64,000 nt of DNA from Aspidapion aeneum (GCA_963576565.1 OY755048.1:6554136-6618135); one strand, 5' to 3'. Numbered from the stretch's first letter, positions 22,491 through 34,391 are shown. Notes: generated by a model from the letters alone, not told the origin. Program-made: numbers and translations.

Positions 22491-24010
22491 GGCAATAAAA
22501 TTTCTTAAGTGAGTTTGAGAAGGATTTGGAACTTCAACACTTAGAAATCTTATGACTAAATGCCTTTCTTTACTGGTGTAAGTTCTGTAGATCCTTATTT
22601 TGGTTATCTGATAAGAATAATTTATTTTACTTTGTCAAAATAATTTGAAACTGCGTAATAGTATTTTCAAGTTGCAAACTGAATCTGTATTTAATTCGAA
22701 ATAGCTTCGTAAATGTAAAAGTTGTAATGAAAACTTCTATACCTAGCGTACTCGAAGTATTCAACTGGCCATTTTACTACCCTCATTCTCTAAGCCGACG
22801 CATTATTATTCAACGGAGTCCAAATGGAGTTTCACTGTTTTAAAGTTAAAATCGCAAAATTCAATATCTAAATGCCTGAGTTGGTATTTGTACAACTTCT
22901 GAAACAACGCCTACTTTAAAATTTAATTAAAAATAAATTTTCATAAGTTGTATTTTTTGCATTTAATTGTTTTTCCTTGACAAACTATCGAAATATATGT
23001 ATACATAATTTTCAATTTATTCAACTCGTACTTATTTTGTTAACCTCCTACTGCACAATAATTTTTTTAATGATCGATTGTTAAAAGTTCGTTTGTAACG
23101 AAGGTAGGAACGCTACAAAGTGTTAAATTTCGGTTTCTTTTGTTGGCCGACGAGTGATACAAAATCTTACATCATCAGCAGTTTACAACCGTAACAATGA
23201 CCATACCATCGAAAAGCACTTTACAGAATTTAACAATGAGCAATATTTTTTGGAGGCGTCCGGTCCGTTCGTTAAAAGACATCTCATAAATAAATGTTAG
23301 AAATTTTCAATATTTAAAACAGTGACGGCGCGTGGTTTGTAAAATGTAATAATAAATACTTTTTTGTGTTCTATATTCTCGTTTTTTAATTATCTATTAA
23401 ATAATGTCTTAACATGCTTTAAAAAGCTGTTGTAATAATTAAACTATAAATTATGTGCATTTTTTTTCTCTTTGTTTTTTGTCTTTTTGTTAAGTACAAT
23501 ATTTGTGCTTTTCCTTTTTTTAAATAAATCAATAAATTTTTCGTCTATATTTCCGTTTTTAATTATTATTAATAATTATTGTCGGAAAATAATTTCTTAT
23601 TTACATACTTCTAAAACAATTGGACAAATTATATAGGTACTACGACATTATGTGTAGTTTTTTTTTTCACTTTAAGTATTTAAATTTAATTTATTTAACA
23701 GATATTTCAAATATAAAATCATTTATCATCCTTTTATTTAATGTAAAGACAATATTTTTAAATGTACAATGCCTCAATCTTGCATAAAATTTAATTTACA
23801 AAAAGTAAATAGCTCTAAAAGCACATAAAATCTAATATAAAAATAGGCGCGCTTTCTGCCCAGCACCAGTGGTGACGTAACAGCGAGTTTGACCTTGAAC
23901 ATCGATTGCAGACAGATTCGGCAAGCTGAGCAATCCTGTCTAGTGTACAATCGTTGGCGCAAGTCCACCTTTAATATATGTTCATCTTTCTTTTACTCGT
24001 ACTAATATAG
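22491..24010. other. Non-coding stretch, becoming GC-richer toward 23.8 kb
   Basis: 22491-23820 is AT-rich with no supported gene. From about 23840 base composition rises (gcgcgc, 'ccagtggtgacg', 'ttggcgcaagtccacc'), with an antisense open frame at 23774-23968 lacking any recognisable domain. The last 30 bp form a convincing splice acceptor: a pyrimidine tract and ctaat branch-like motif before atatag. Confidence 0.4.
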
Positions 24011-24176
24011 GAGACAGATATAGCCAAAGAGATCTCGATTGAGATTATTCCCGATACCGATGGGGGTAATGAAACCGCGCATGTCTGGTACACCGCACGG
24101 ACGTCAGCACGGGCCGCAGAGTTTGCAGCTTACAAGCACGAAGGACCGTGCGGACACGGTAGTCGTCATTAGACAG
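24011..24176 (+). other. Candidate exon just upstream of the Cirl lectin exon, carrying a stop
   Basis: It begins directly after a good acceptor (ttcatctttcttttactcg, ctaat, atatag) and ends at ACAG|gttaca. One frame is open from the first base for 53 codons (starting ETDIAKEISIEIIPDTDGGN, ending GPCGHGSRH) and then meets TAG at 24170. The remaining 4 nt leave one base, the phase the next exon needs, across a plausible 125-bp intron. It is GC-rich against its surroundings. It may be a 5' UTR exon, a stop-carrying alternative exon, or the last exon of another gene. The protein is not recognised. Confidence 0.35.
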
Positions 24177-24301
24177 GTTACATTGATTCCCATATGTCTA
24201 GCACGCGTGTCGGATTGCAACTCTGCCAGCGAACACGATTAGAAAAGCACCTTTATTGAAAACACGCTCTATCAATAATTGTTTTTTTCTCTCTTTTTCA
24301 G

Positions 24302-24494
24302 AACAATATCGTTATGAGACTGCATACGCCTGTGAGGGTAAAACGCTGAAGATCGAATGCAACGACGGAGAAGTGATCAAATTGATCAGGGCCAATTACG
24401 GACGTTTTTCAATAACGATTTGCAACGACCATGGCAACACCGACTGGAGTGTCAACTGTATGTCGCCCAAATCCCTCAGGGTCCTCCATACCAG
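24302..24494 (+). CDS. Cirl: Latrophilin Cirl, exon encoding the first part of the SUEL lectin domain
   Basis: Cirl is the insect latrophilin, an adhesion GPCR of neurons and mechanosensory cells. This exon encodes [38 protein letters not shown] and [17 protein letters not shown] segments, the N-terminal two-thirds of the galactose-binding (SUEL) lectin domain. Four of its cysteines are visible (ACEG, IECND, TICND, VNCMS). The acceptor is ctctctttttcag|AACAATATC and the donor ACCAG|gttagt. It starts after one borrowed base and ends with AG, so the next exon must supply the third base of an Arg codon, and the exon at 52876 does. The upstream ATG at 24256 lies in the intron and is not the start. 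Confidence 0.93.
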
Positions 24495-25252
24495 GTTAGT
24501 CAAGGGCCATCGCTTCTATTGTGCCTTTATTCGGAGGGGTTGATAATGCTTCTTAAGTTGACGATTGAACACTTCTTAACCTAAATGATGTGATAAGTGT
24601 CACGTTAAAAAATTAAACTTAGACTTGTTTAATCTCTTAGTAACTCGAAATGTGTTTTAAGGGAAAAAGGCGTTGTTCAACGCAGAAAAAAAATCAAATC
24701 AAAGCAAATAGATCGAAGCAATATCCGATCCAAAAGAAAAAAATTTCCATTGAAGGCAAACGATTTTTCATTATAAAATATATTTGTTTCGTTGCAGGAA
24801 CTTCTACTACTTCTTTAAAGACAATTAATGGTTTGTTTTATTAACAAATTTTCATTCATTTCAGGAATTTCAAGCTGCACTTCACTGTAGTATTAACTCG
24901 AGACGACTTAGCGGGAAACAGCGGCTACCGCGTCTTTAAAAAGTCAAATTCGCAACGGATAATTCACGCTTGGTGGCCTTGTGGTGCATGCGCATATTTT
25001 TAATGTGGAATATCTAAGAACTTTTTTTCGCAATGGAGCAAAGTAGGACCAGGGGGCGCAAAGTAACCTCGTTTTACGGTAGTTATATCGATAACCAATA
25101 ACTACATAACCAAAAGTATAGTCAAGAGGAAATAGAGTGCGCTTTTAATAATAAAAAATATTTCAAATCGAAATAACGCTTTTTTTAAGTGGTGCAAAAT
25201 CCTTGTTTTAATTTGAGAAAATAAATGTCTTCTTTTCCTATTGTTTTTACTT

Positions 25253-25470
25253 CTTGAATTAAGAAAATAATAGTTTTTAATTAAGTAAAGGAATACCTTG
25301 CTTGAAAAAGTTGAAAATGGAAAGATGTCAGTTATCGTTATCTTTTATTGAATCAAGAAAACATAGCTTTTGAATTAAGAAAATAATGGTTTTTATTTAA
25401 GAGAAGGAATGCTTTGCTTGAAAAAGTTGGAAATTGAATGACACCAGTTATCGTTTATCTTGATTTAAAC
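25253..25470. repeat. Two-unit tandem duplication, period about 118 bp
   Basis: The unit runs 'aattaagaaaataatagttt' to 'tgtcagttatcgttatc', and its second copy runs from 25372 to 'ccagttatcgtttatc'. The copies differ by scattered substitutions, so the duplication is old. Confidence 0.65.
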
Positions 25471-26490
25471 ATTTTCTTTGCCCGAGAATTGGTATATCAT
25501 TAATATAGTTTATAATTCATTTTAGTTCGAGTAATTATTTTTTAAATTTTCTTCAGGAATATTAATATATGAAGAAAACTCAAACACTTGATTTGAAAAA
25601 CTGAGTTTCAAAACTAGATATCAAGAAAAATAAATTATTTTTGGAAAGCAGAGCGTTGCCGTTAAGTCAAGTCAACTTGCTTTAGAAGAAGATAATATTA
25701 TAATAAAAAAATACGTTTTCTTGATTTGATATTTTTTTCTGTGCAGAAAAATTCGAAAAATAGCGTATTTATTATATAAAATAACAGTCTAATCTCTTTG
25801 CGGGAGGTGTTCAATCGTCGATGAGAGCTGATCTCTCCGAATTTTAGCTTGGCAGATTTTATTAATTCTGACTTTGGGGGGTGTTTATTGTCAAAGGGTG
25901 GCTTCCATTTTCATTTTCAGCCCATACAAACACAGGCACGCGGCAAGGCTCTTAATATTCGGTTTGATTTTGTTTTAAATCATCAATTTTATCTATTTCT
26001 TTAGAACGCTCCTTAAAAACAAAAAGGATCATTCCTACCCTTTTCTTTATTCTTGTATTTTTAAGAAATCCATTCCCTGTTTGAGAATTTTTCCTTTATA
26101 AAAATTCGCTGTGTTCATTCTTAAACAAAGAAGGTTATTCTTTGTTTAAGAATTTACTTGATAAAAAGTTTTGAAATTTTTATTGTCGTCTCAGAAAAAC
26201 AAATATTGTTGTTGTAAAATACCATTAAACGTTTTAGAAAACTGATTTTTAAATCTCAAAAGTTGATTGGCCCACAAATATATACAAAAATTGGCCTTTG
26301 TTCTTTAGTGGCCGTGATAAAAACTTAATCTTTCTTTAATTGTAGCGTTTTTGAAATTTAGTTCTTTAGACTTGATAGAAATTAAAGGAGACAAAAGCCT
26401 TTATAAAAATCCTTTTAACTCTGTTTGCTTACTTACTTTTACCGTTTTAAAGACGGACATTTCCCCAGGGTCTAGAAATGCGCCACTCCT

Positions 26491-26790
26491 GATGTAGTGA
26501 ATGGACTTCATATACCTACTTTATCACAAATTATACTAACAGGCCACAACTAACTCCGCCATACATTTTGTAAGGAACTATCCTTGTCTTCCACGAGGCT
26601 AAAGGGGGAACAGCTGCCCCCCCTTTTCTTACCAGATGCAGTGAATGGACTTCATATACCCACTTTATCACAAATTATACTAACTAACATCTATCCCATC
26701 AGGAACAGAACATACATTTTGTAAGGAACTCTCTTTGTTTTCCAATGGCGTATCCAGCGAAGGCAAGGAGGAACAGCCCTTTCTTACCAG
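26491..26790. repeat. Two-unit tandem duplication, period about 145-150 bp
   Basis: Both units contain 'gtgaatggacttcatatacc', 'actttatcacaaattatact', 'catacattttgtaaggaact' and 'aacag..cc..ttcttaccag'. They differ by an insertion of about 10 bp and substitutions. Non-coding. Confidence 0.7.
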
Positions 26791-26948
26791 ATTTTCTTAA
26801 ATAATACTACGAAATTCAAGTAGATTATGAATTTAAATTCGAATATAGAAACCTGTCCCCTTCTGTTTTTAGCTGGATAAGCCCTTGTTGTCCTTCATAC
26901 ACGCTTTAAGCTTTTAATAGATCCTTAGCACATCAGGAAGCGATAATA

Positions 26949-27184
26949 GAGACTTATTGCAACAAAGTGCCAGGCAGTATTAGTTAATGTTCCAAAGTTG
27001 ACATACCAAAGACAAATTTAAAACTAAGTTGTTTATTTTCCATAAATAAAGGATGACAGTATTTATTCCGGTTCATATAGTAAACAAACGCTCTATATTG
27101 GAAGATCACAGGTGACATTACAATGTGAAGGTGTCAAAATAGTGACTGGCACTATTACAGCCTGGCTTTATTGCAATAAGTCCC
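26949..27184. mobile_element. Tc1/mariner-type MITE with GAGACTTATTGCAA ends, copy 1
   Basis: TA|GAGACTTATTGCAA at the left is mirrored by TTGCAATAAGTCCC|TA at the right, and the inner arms continue with 'gccaggcagt' against 'agcctggc'. Flanked by TA duplications. Two relatives lie at 36592-36856 and 43456-43731; this copy is in the opposite orientation to them. No coding capacity. Confidence 0.75.
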
Positions 27185-27237
27185 TAATATCAGGACATTT
27201 TTGGATTCTGACTTCTATTCTTTTATCTACGGGGGGA

Positions 27238-27650
27238 TTCGCGGGTCGCGGAAATTTTTTCGAAAATAAGATTTTAAAAACTTTTCTTCAAATGCAAGTT
27301 TTGAAAAACTTTTTTTAAAACTTAACTTTTTCGAAAATAATTGTTTTAAACAGCCATTTTTTGAAAACCGCATTTTTTGAAGATTTTTTTTTTTAATTCG
27401 ATTCGACAAATTATATCCTTCAACTAGGTTCTCTGTCTTCGTTTTGAGAGTTGGGAATCAATATGGGGGGGGGGGGAATTGTCAGAGGGTGCCTTGACAG
27501 GTTAGAAACGTTTGCGATCAATTGGTAGAGGTGAGATAACACCGATTGCGAGTTCTCAAAAGGAATACAGGAGAACTAGTTTGAAGAAAGTAATTTTTCA
27601 AAAAATATGTAATTGGCAAGAAAATTTACAAAAAATTTTGCGTCACCCGG
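27238..27650. mobile_element. Foldback family D, incomplete copy
   Basis: It begins gcgggtcgcggaaattttttc, the family D terminal signature, and runs through a T/A-rich ladder of 'tttttcgaaaa' blocks. It then has the family core 'tgacaggttagaaacgtttg', 'cgatcaattggtagagg' and 'gattgcgagttctcaaaa'. The second arm is shortened, so this is a partial relative of 39672-42893. Confidence 0.6.
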
Positions 27651-28105
27651 TTTTCGCTATCTCAACCCCACCTGCCCAAAAACAGCTCTGCTTTTGAAAA
27701 CAGTTATTTGAGTCATCCAACCTAATGAAATTCTGGAAAATCGATTGTGGCTCCGTTAGATCAGCTTATCAAACATTTTTAGCTATATTGACTTCTTTAG
27801 TCTTTCATTACATGTGACACTTGGTGACTAAGTTCTTGGTGTAACCTTTTCTTATAGCATCATAACAACTTTGAAAACTCCACCTTCTCAAAAAAAGCTT
27901 GAAGCACTCCCCTTCACTATAAATTCTGCCATTACTTGATCAGCCAATCTTTCTAGTTTCTTTATTTCTCCAAACTAATTCATGTCATAAATGTCCATGA
28001 CCTAAAAAGGTTAGTTTCAAATTTTAGTATATGCGCATGCGCATCAAAATAAGGCCTAAAAATGAGAAAATTGTTTTGAAGAACAAAAATATTGTGCCAA
28101 ATTAT
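27651..28105. other. Non-coding intronic stretch
   Basis: No gene, inverted repeat or microsatellite of note was found between the family D fragment and the tRNA-like sequence. Confidence 0.4.
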
Positions 28106-28112
28106 AAAAAAA

Positions 28113-28186
28113 AGTTCGACCAGGACTCGAACCCGGATCCTCTAGCTTTGTACGCCAACGCCCCTACCAATTGGACCACCTAAACC
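28113..28186 (-). tRNA. tRNA-like sequence (probable pseudo-tRNA or SINE head)
   Basis: The 74-nt minus-strand sequence folds as a cloverleaf: acceptor GGTTTAG/TCGAACT with wobbles and one mismatch, D arm with GGTCCAATTGGTAGGGGC, anticodon stem TTGGC/GCTAG, T stem CCGGG/CCTGG and loop TTCGAGT. A-box and B-box (GGTTCGAGTCC) promoters are visible, and a run of eight T follows as an RNA polymerase III terminator. The anticodon would be ACA, not used for Cys in animals, and the stems are weak. It is therefore more likely a pseudogene or tRNA-derived element than a working tRNA. Confidence 0.5.
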
Positions 28187-28189
28187 ACT

Positions 28190-28805
28190 TTATAATTTTT
28201 CGTTCTTTAATTTCACCCCTGCTTTGGAATTGTTATTACATTTTTGAGTAAAACCTTGCATTTCTTAATCGTTCCTGTTGTTACTGGTACTAGGAAGTAT
28301 ATGGATTAACCACTAGCGGGAATGTGTGTTTTTGATAGATTCATGATTGTTCCTTATTTCTCTAGACGATAATAAAAATTTTATAGACATCGCGCTTACA
28401 CTTTTCCCTTTTTCAGTCTGTGTTAAATGGACTGGCGATTTAAACGAGTATTTTAACCTCTTGAGAATAGCCGCTGAATTATAAATACATGTATAACAAA
28501 CGCACGTCCCCTTCTATTAATGTCTACCACCCTCCTTTTATTAAAAGCTTTCTCATCTAAAATCTATCAGATAATACCAAAAATAGTGCTTAGGGTCTAA
28601 GCAACACCAACCAGGGTCAGTAGGTCCTATTATTATTAAACGGAACGTATTTCATTAAAAAATTTTATACAAAAAAGAAAATTTTTTTAAATTTTCTTCA
28701 CTGGCGCTTCAGGCATCAGACTTAGAGAGATCCATCAACAAGTGCTCAACCCTCTCTAGGACTGATGCATAAGGAGAGGGTTGATCACTAGTGGAGAAGA
28801 CTAAA
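28190..28805. other. Non-coding intronic stretch
   Basis: AT-rich, no gene. 28685-28795 contains the inverted pair 'tcaaccctctctagg' and 'ggagagggttgatcac', which forms a small hairpin of unknown origin. Confidence 0.4.
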
Positions 28806-28939
28806 GCCTAGTTTCCACCTATGTGTGCCCATCCTGCTTCGAAAAACGCATGACGTCACGGCACATGGATTTGCGCCGGTCTTCAATGCAGCGTCACCTG
28901 ATGCGTTTTTTGAATCAGGGTGGAGGTGGAAACCGGGTA
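28806..28939. mobile_element. Small MITE with GTTTCCACC ends
   Basis: The left arm GCCTAGTTTCCACCTATG..CCATCCTG..TCGAAAAACGCATGACGTCAC is mirrored in the right arm (gcgtcacctgatgcg, ttttttgaatcagggtgg, ggtggaaaccgggt). The whole 134-bp element is close to a single hairpin. The target duplication is not clear. Compact GC-ended MITEs of this kind are often Harbinger derivatives; that is inference. Confidence 0.65.
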
Positions 28940-30009
28940 TAGAGAAGAATTCTTTTTTAAAATTTACAAAGCTTCACTGTGAGTAATGGACTATTTTTCG
29001 AATTTTGGTTTGGAAATTTTTATTAACCGAACCGAACCGAACCATACTCATTTATTTGCCTTTTTTTTTAATAACAGTTTTATTTTACTTGTTTTAATGC
29101 CATTAATATTACTCTTGGCTTTACTGCTTGTTTTTAGAAACATAAAAATAAATAAATATATTAAAAATAAGATAAAATCAGATCATATTTCTTCTTCGAA
29201 ACAATTTTATTTTACTTTTAATACTTTTAGATCCCTCCCCCCTCACCCAACTTTAGCTATTTCACTAGCTCAAAGATTATTAAAATCGTGGGGTGCGTTA
29301 TATTTTATGCTTGAGATAAAATGGCCATAAAAGGCACTTTTTTATCCACAGCTTGTAAAACCCGTGTTTGGGGATTAAAATTAAAAAAATATCCTCGCCC
29401 GGTGCCTGTGTTATAATTTCGTACGATCAGTATGCCGCTCATAAAATGCTTTTTGGACCTCTATGTTATGTTTTTCGCTAAAGCAACACTCCACTTCTTC
29501 ATCCGTCTAAGTGCTTTTAAATGAAAATTCCACACAGTTTTTTACCCGCAGTTACTCATCCATCTTGATTCAGAAAAACTTGAACAACTTTTGATAGAAA
29601 AATAAGTAATTATTATTTTCAAGCGAATTTTTTCCCGACTGAAATAAAAAAGAATTGAAAATGTATAAATGCGAAATTAGACAAGATCAAATATAGTGTC
29701 GACGTTTGAGTTTGAGTATTTTTAACATTTGCGTTTACCTATAGAAAACCCGCATAAAAATTTCAATGAATAAAAGAAATCAATATCCGTCGTCATAAAG
29801 GACCAAAAGAAAATTCAAGATATTAAAATAAAATAGTATAACAGTGCAATTTCAAAAACGAAATTATTAAAAGTCGTTTTTAATAATGTCCAAGTTTCAT
29901 TAATTCCGTTTTTACTATTGGACTGTTTTATCATTTTCCTTTGTGATCTTTCTACGATTTTTTTTGTCCTCTATGAGAAACGTTGGGACCCCAAATAGTC
30001 AGAGCATAT
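28940..30009. other. Non-coding intronic stretch
   Basis: The frame at 28986-29330 begins with a generic hydrophobic string and has no recognisable family. A short (AACCG)4 run occurs at about 29024-29043. No gene is supported. Confidence 0.4.
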
Positions 30010-31515
30010 TATTTTAGAAGGCTTTCCGTTTTCGGTCTAGAAGCAAATCATATTATTTTTTGGCAACAGACCATTTCCCCCTAATTTGACCCCGCTGAAT
30101 CCGAATATCTCTGTTGCCAACTCGAAAAATCGACAGGGACGGAGGAAATCCCCCCCAAACCAAAAACCTGTTTTTTTTTTCAGTTTTATGCAATTTTCTC
30201 AAAAACTAATCTTTTTATCAAAAATTGCAAAGAACAGTTTTTTGTGGAGAATAAAATTCCCTTTCCAACAATGTATTGGTCAATAAGGTTAGGAAAAGCA
30301 AGTAGCTCTTCAGTGGCGTACGTAAATTGGGATTATTTAGAAAAAACATGTTTATTATAGGTATTTCAAAATTTTCTTTTGACCTTTTGAACTTTCGACC
30401 TTTTTGTATTTTCGACCTTTTGTACTTTCGACCTTATTTTTTCGACCTTTTGTACTTTCGACCTTTTATCCGCCGCTCTTTATTATCCACCGAAAAGCTA
30501 ATAAGATCTTTAAATTAAGAACACCACTGGAGCGGTAAATATAAAATAACTTCCACTTTGTTATACATCGTTTGAAAGGAAATTTTATTGGCTATGACGA
30601 AGTATAGAACACATTTTTTGATAAAGAGCTTGGTTTTTAAGAAAAGTGAATAAAACGTATGAAAAACATGTTTTTTTTAATGACTTGTTGAAATCTCCCC
30701 CATCGACGGACGTCGCTGGAGAGTTTGCTATAAGTCAAACCCCACCGAGTTTCACATTTCTAAAAAGGGAATTGCCCTGTCTACAAAAAAGTGTAGAATA
30801 GGTTTTTTCATTTTAAGCTTAGTTTTTGAGAAAATCAGATAAAACTTGTAACAAAAATGGTTTATTTTCTGTTTTTTCAAAATTAATCTAATTTACGGAT
30901 GCCCCTGAAGTTTTATTTATAAAACCGAAAATTTTATTGAGTATACCAAAATGTAATACATGGTTTTCTGTAGATATTAGTTTTTAAAAAAATTAAATAA
31001 ATCTTGGAAAAAACATAGGTATTTTTTCAACTTTTTTTAATTACTTCAATTAACGGACGCCACTGGAGAGCTTGTTATTAGTCCAGCTTTATTATGTTAG
31101 ACCATCTTGAGAAGGGAATTTTATTGTCTAGAATAAAGTATATTATACATTTTTCTCTTAGAAGCTTAGTTTTTAAGAAAATTTCAAAAAACCTCAAACT
31201 TTCAGATTTTGGGGGGTCTGGGGGGGTTTTTGGAAGTTTTTGCAGCCATTAAAAAAAATAATATGTTATTATTTTTTAATTATACAAATATATATTTTGA
31301 ATGTACACCTGTGACAATTTGGTCTTTCCAGCGGCAATTTAAAATTCCGCCGCCATTTTGGCCGCCATCTTGAATATCTCAGCCCCTGTCAATATTTCTA
31401 GTTGGCAACAGGGATATTCGGATTCAGCGGGGTCAAAATAGGGGGAATTGCCCATTTGCCAAAAAGTAATATAAAATGCTTCTAGAAAGTGGATTTTCCC
31501 GAATCTTGCCTGAAC
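30010..31515. mobile_element. Long foldback element family G, copy 1
   Basis: The left block 'tgaccccgctgaatccgaat' with 'gttgccaact' (30087-30122) is inverted in the right block 'ttggcaacagggatattcgg', 'attcagcggggtca' (31400-31436). The mirror image extends outward to 'ctagaagca' and inward through A/T-rich segments with 'tctcaaaaactaa' against 'ttagtttttgagaaaat'. The interior shares 'ggtttttggaagtttttgcag' with family G copy 2. No protein-coding capacity. Confidence 0.7.
30376..30466. repeat. Minisatellite, period about 16 bp, six units
   Basis: Consecutive units follow TTTCGACCTTTTGTAC with small variations (one 14-bp unit and one 17-bp unit). It lies inside the family G element and is absent from its other copy, so it is a local expansion. 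Confidence 0.85.
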
Positions 31516-31948
31516 TAAAATAAAAGTGTTTTCGTTCAAAGTTTTTTTTTTAAACATGTTAAAAATTTTGTTCCGCTTTGTAAGCAAGAACAGCTAATTT
31601 ATCAAATCAATAATAATAATAATTAACTAGATTTTTTTGCAAATGCCCACATGACATTTGTGTATCTAAAGGATTATGCTAATGTTTTGGCATAAATTTT
31701 AAGTGATTGATTATGAAAATTAAAAACAACTTTGGTGTGGTCCTTCCAAACTGGACTTTCGAATATTTGGTGACAATTTATAAATTTACGAAATTAATAA
31801 AATAAATTGATAACAATTTAATATACTGGTCATGGAGCTTTAACTGAGATAATGTCTACGATTTATTTCCTCGGCAAGAGAGTAGTTACAAGTGTGTAAA
31901 TTCGGTGCTTTCCCCCACTCTCCAAGAAAGTTTTACAGCTATTATATA

Positions 31949-33798
31949 CCGGGTGGGCCAAAAAAAAACCGGACAATTTTTTTTTCATTATAACTTTCGA
32001 ACTATAACATCGATTTTAATGGGACAAACCGCACTTGCTACAGAATTAATCGGAGTTTTTAATAAATAGATTTCTTTGTCCCCAGTCTTAAAAACCAAGA
32101 TGGCGGACGAAATTAAAATATACCCTTTAAAGATGCTCTATTATTCTTTTGTTGCGAACATGTTTTAATTACTTTCTTAAATCAGTAAAAAACCCGAATT
32201 CTTGCCACGCACAACGAGATATGAGAGAGCAAAATCGGTTCGGTGGTTCTAAAAAAATTAGATTTTGTTTCAACCATTGTTTTGATTATTATACGATTAC
32301 CTTGCCAATCATGTCTGCATTTATTTCCTCATAAATTAATTACTACTGAACCGATTTTGATGAAATAAAAAACATCCTGCCTTTTAAAGATTATCATCAA
32401 AATTTCCAGCCATCTTAAAATTTAAGATGGCGTGCAGAATCATACTTGATTCTTCAAAATGGTGTATTTATTCTTATTTTCTAAAAATGTTTTAGTTCTT
32501 TTTTAATTTATAGAAAAGCACTACTTTTGCCCCGCACAACGTGGTACAAATTAGTAAAATCGGTGTGGTGGTTCTTAAAAAATCTATTTTTCTTTCAGCC
32601 ATTGTTTTACAGATTATACGATTGCATTGCTAATCCTTACTGCATTAATTTCCTTATAAACTCATTACTACTGAACCGATCTTAGTGAAATAAAAGAAAT
32701 CATGGTGAGAATTGTTTGTTCTTTAAAAATTATGATCGAAATTTGTCGCCATCTTAAAAGTTAAGATGTCGGACAGAATCATACTTGACCCTTCAAAGAG
32801 GCATGTTTACTCTTATTTTCCGAAAATGTTTTAGTTTGTTTTTAATTTATAGAAAAACACTACGCTTTTCTCGCATAACGATGTACAAATTAATAAAATC
32901 GGTGTAGTGGTTCTCACAAAATCTGATTTTGTTTTAACCATTGTTTTACAAATTATACGATTGCATTGCCAATTCTTTCTGCAATTATTTCTTCATAAAT
33001 CAATTATTACTGATCCGATTTTAACACCTTATCGTTAAAGAACAATCAATTCTCAACATGACTGTTTTATTTCCCTAAAAGCGGTTTAGTAATAACGAAT
33101 TTATAAGAAAATTAATGCAGACAGGATTGGCAATGCAATCGTATAATCAGTAAAACAATGGTTGAAACAAAAATAGATTTTTTTGAGAACCACTACACCG
33201 ATTTTACTAATTTATACCTTGTTGTATGGGGGAAAAGTAGTGCTTTTCTATAAATTGAAAATTTTTTTAAAGCATTTTCGGAAAATAAGAAAATAACACG
33301 CCATTTTGAAAAATCAAGTATTATTCTGTCCGCCATCTTAAATTTTAAGATCGCGATAAACTATAATCATGATCTTTAAAAAGCAATCATTTCTCATTAG
33401 GATGTTTTTTATTTCATTAAAATCGGTTTAGTAGTAATGAATTTATAAGGAAATAATAATATGCAAAACAATGGTTAAAACAAAAATATTTTATTTTATA
33501 ACCACTGAATCGATTTTGCTGTTTCGTACCTTGTTGTACGTGGTAAGAATGCAGCTTTTTCACTAATTTAGAAAAACAATTCAAACATGTTCGCAACACA
33601 AAAATAAACGAGCATCTTTGAAGGGTACATTTTAATTTTGTCCGTTATCTTGGATTCTGAGATAACAGACAAAGAAATATAATTAATCAAAACTCTGATT
33701 GATTCTGTGCCAAGTGCAGTTTGTCCCATTAAAATCGACTGTATAGTTCAAAAGTTATATTGAAAAAATAATTGTCCGGTTTTTTTTGGTTCACCCGG
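31949..33798. mobile_element. Non-autonomous Tc1/mariner-like element, copy 2, with amplified inverted units
   Basis: TA|CCGGGTGGGCC plus A-run and ACCGGACAA at the left is mirrored by TTGTCCGG, T-run and CACCCGG|TA at the right, with TA flanks as in copy 1 at 5908. Inside, a unit of about 310-330 bp ('aaaatgttttag', 'accattgtttta', 'cataaatcaattac', 'gccatctta') is present about three times in direct order up to about 33040 and about twice inverted afterwards. The element is therefore a large imperfect palindrome. There is no transposase. Confidence 0.8.
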
Positions 33799-33800
33799 TA

Positions 33801-34391
33801 GGTATATTTTGAAAGATTTAAAGTATGTATTCAAAAGCTAATATTTTTGTGGACATCCAATTTCCCAAGTTGTAATTAGTATTCAATTTGTTATTTGTAT
33901 TATTATGCCTGTTTGACAACACCTCTCAACTAAAATGATATATTCATTAGTTCTTTTTATTTTTGTTTAAATGCACGTATAAAAGGACGCGTTTTTAATT
34001 TAAACTTTAACTTGAAAGATGTCAATTTTTTTCGTGCTTTGCTCGCAACGCGGTGTTTATATATTTGTACCAACGCCGTCATTTTATTTATAAAACTTTA
34101 AAATTACAAGTCCGGATATTTTTATTGCGAGCTTTTAATTTTTAAAAGCGCGTTTATATAAATTTTCTGGCATTCAAGGGACATCTAATAAAATCATAAT
34201 GACACACACAGACACGATACATCAAAAGCCATTTGGAAAATAAAGGGTTTTCTCCTGTCTGCTCTTCATGTATATAAAGTTGTTAATTAATAAATAGAAA
34301 ATTTAACTAAAACTTCCCGTTCGTAGCGGTTCACTTTAACTTCCAATTTAATTAATAGGCCAGTCATTAGAACGAAAAAAAGAGCCCCTTC
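33801..34391. other. Non-coding intronic stretch
   Basis: AT-rich sequence between two foldback elements, with no gene or repeat end recognised. Confidence 0.4.

Larger units (their letters stand above)
24495..26948. other. Intronic stretch with degenerate AT-rich repeats
   Basis: There is no gene. Motifs such as 'ttgaattaagaaaataat' recur at 25190-25780. 25870-26440 is plain AT-rich sequence. Confidence 0.4.

Noticed and set aside
24256..24301. ATG upstream of the Cirl lectin exon giving an MKTRSINN leader
   Set aside because: It lies in the pyrimidine-rich 3' end of an intron (tctctttttcag). The leader has no signal-peptide character, and the splice phase is explained by an upstream exon.
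29022..29046. AACCG tandem run suggestive of a telomere repeat
   Set aside because: There are only about four units, the motif is not the insect TTAGG, and it is isolated within an intron. It is better treated as a chance microsatellite.
30376..30466. Regularly spaced short repeats resembling a CRISPR array
   Set aside because: Units are directly contiguous with no unique spacers and lie in a eukaryotic transposon. It is a minisatellite.
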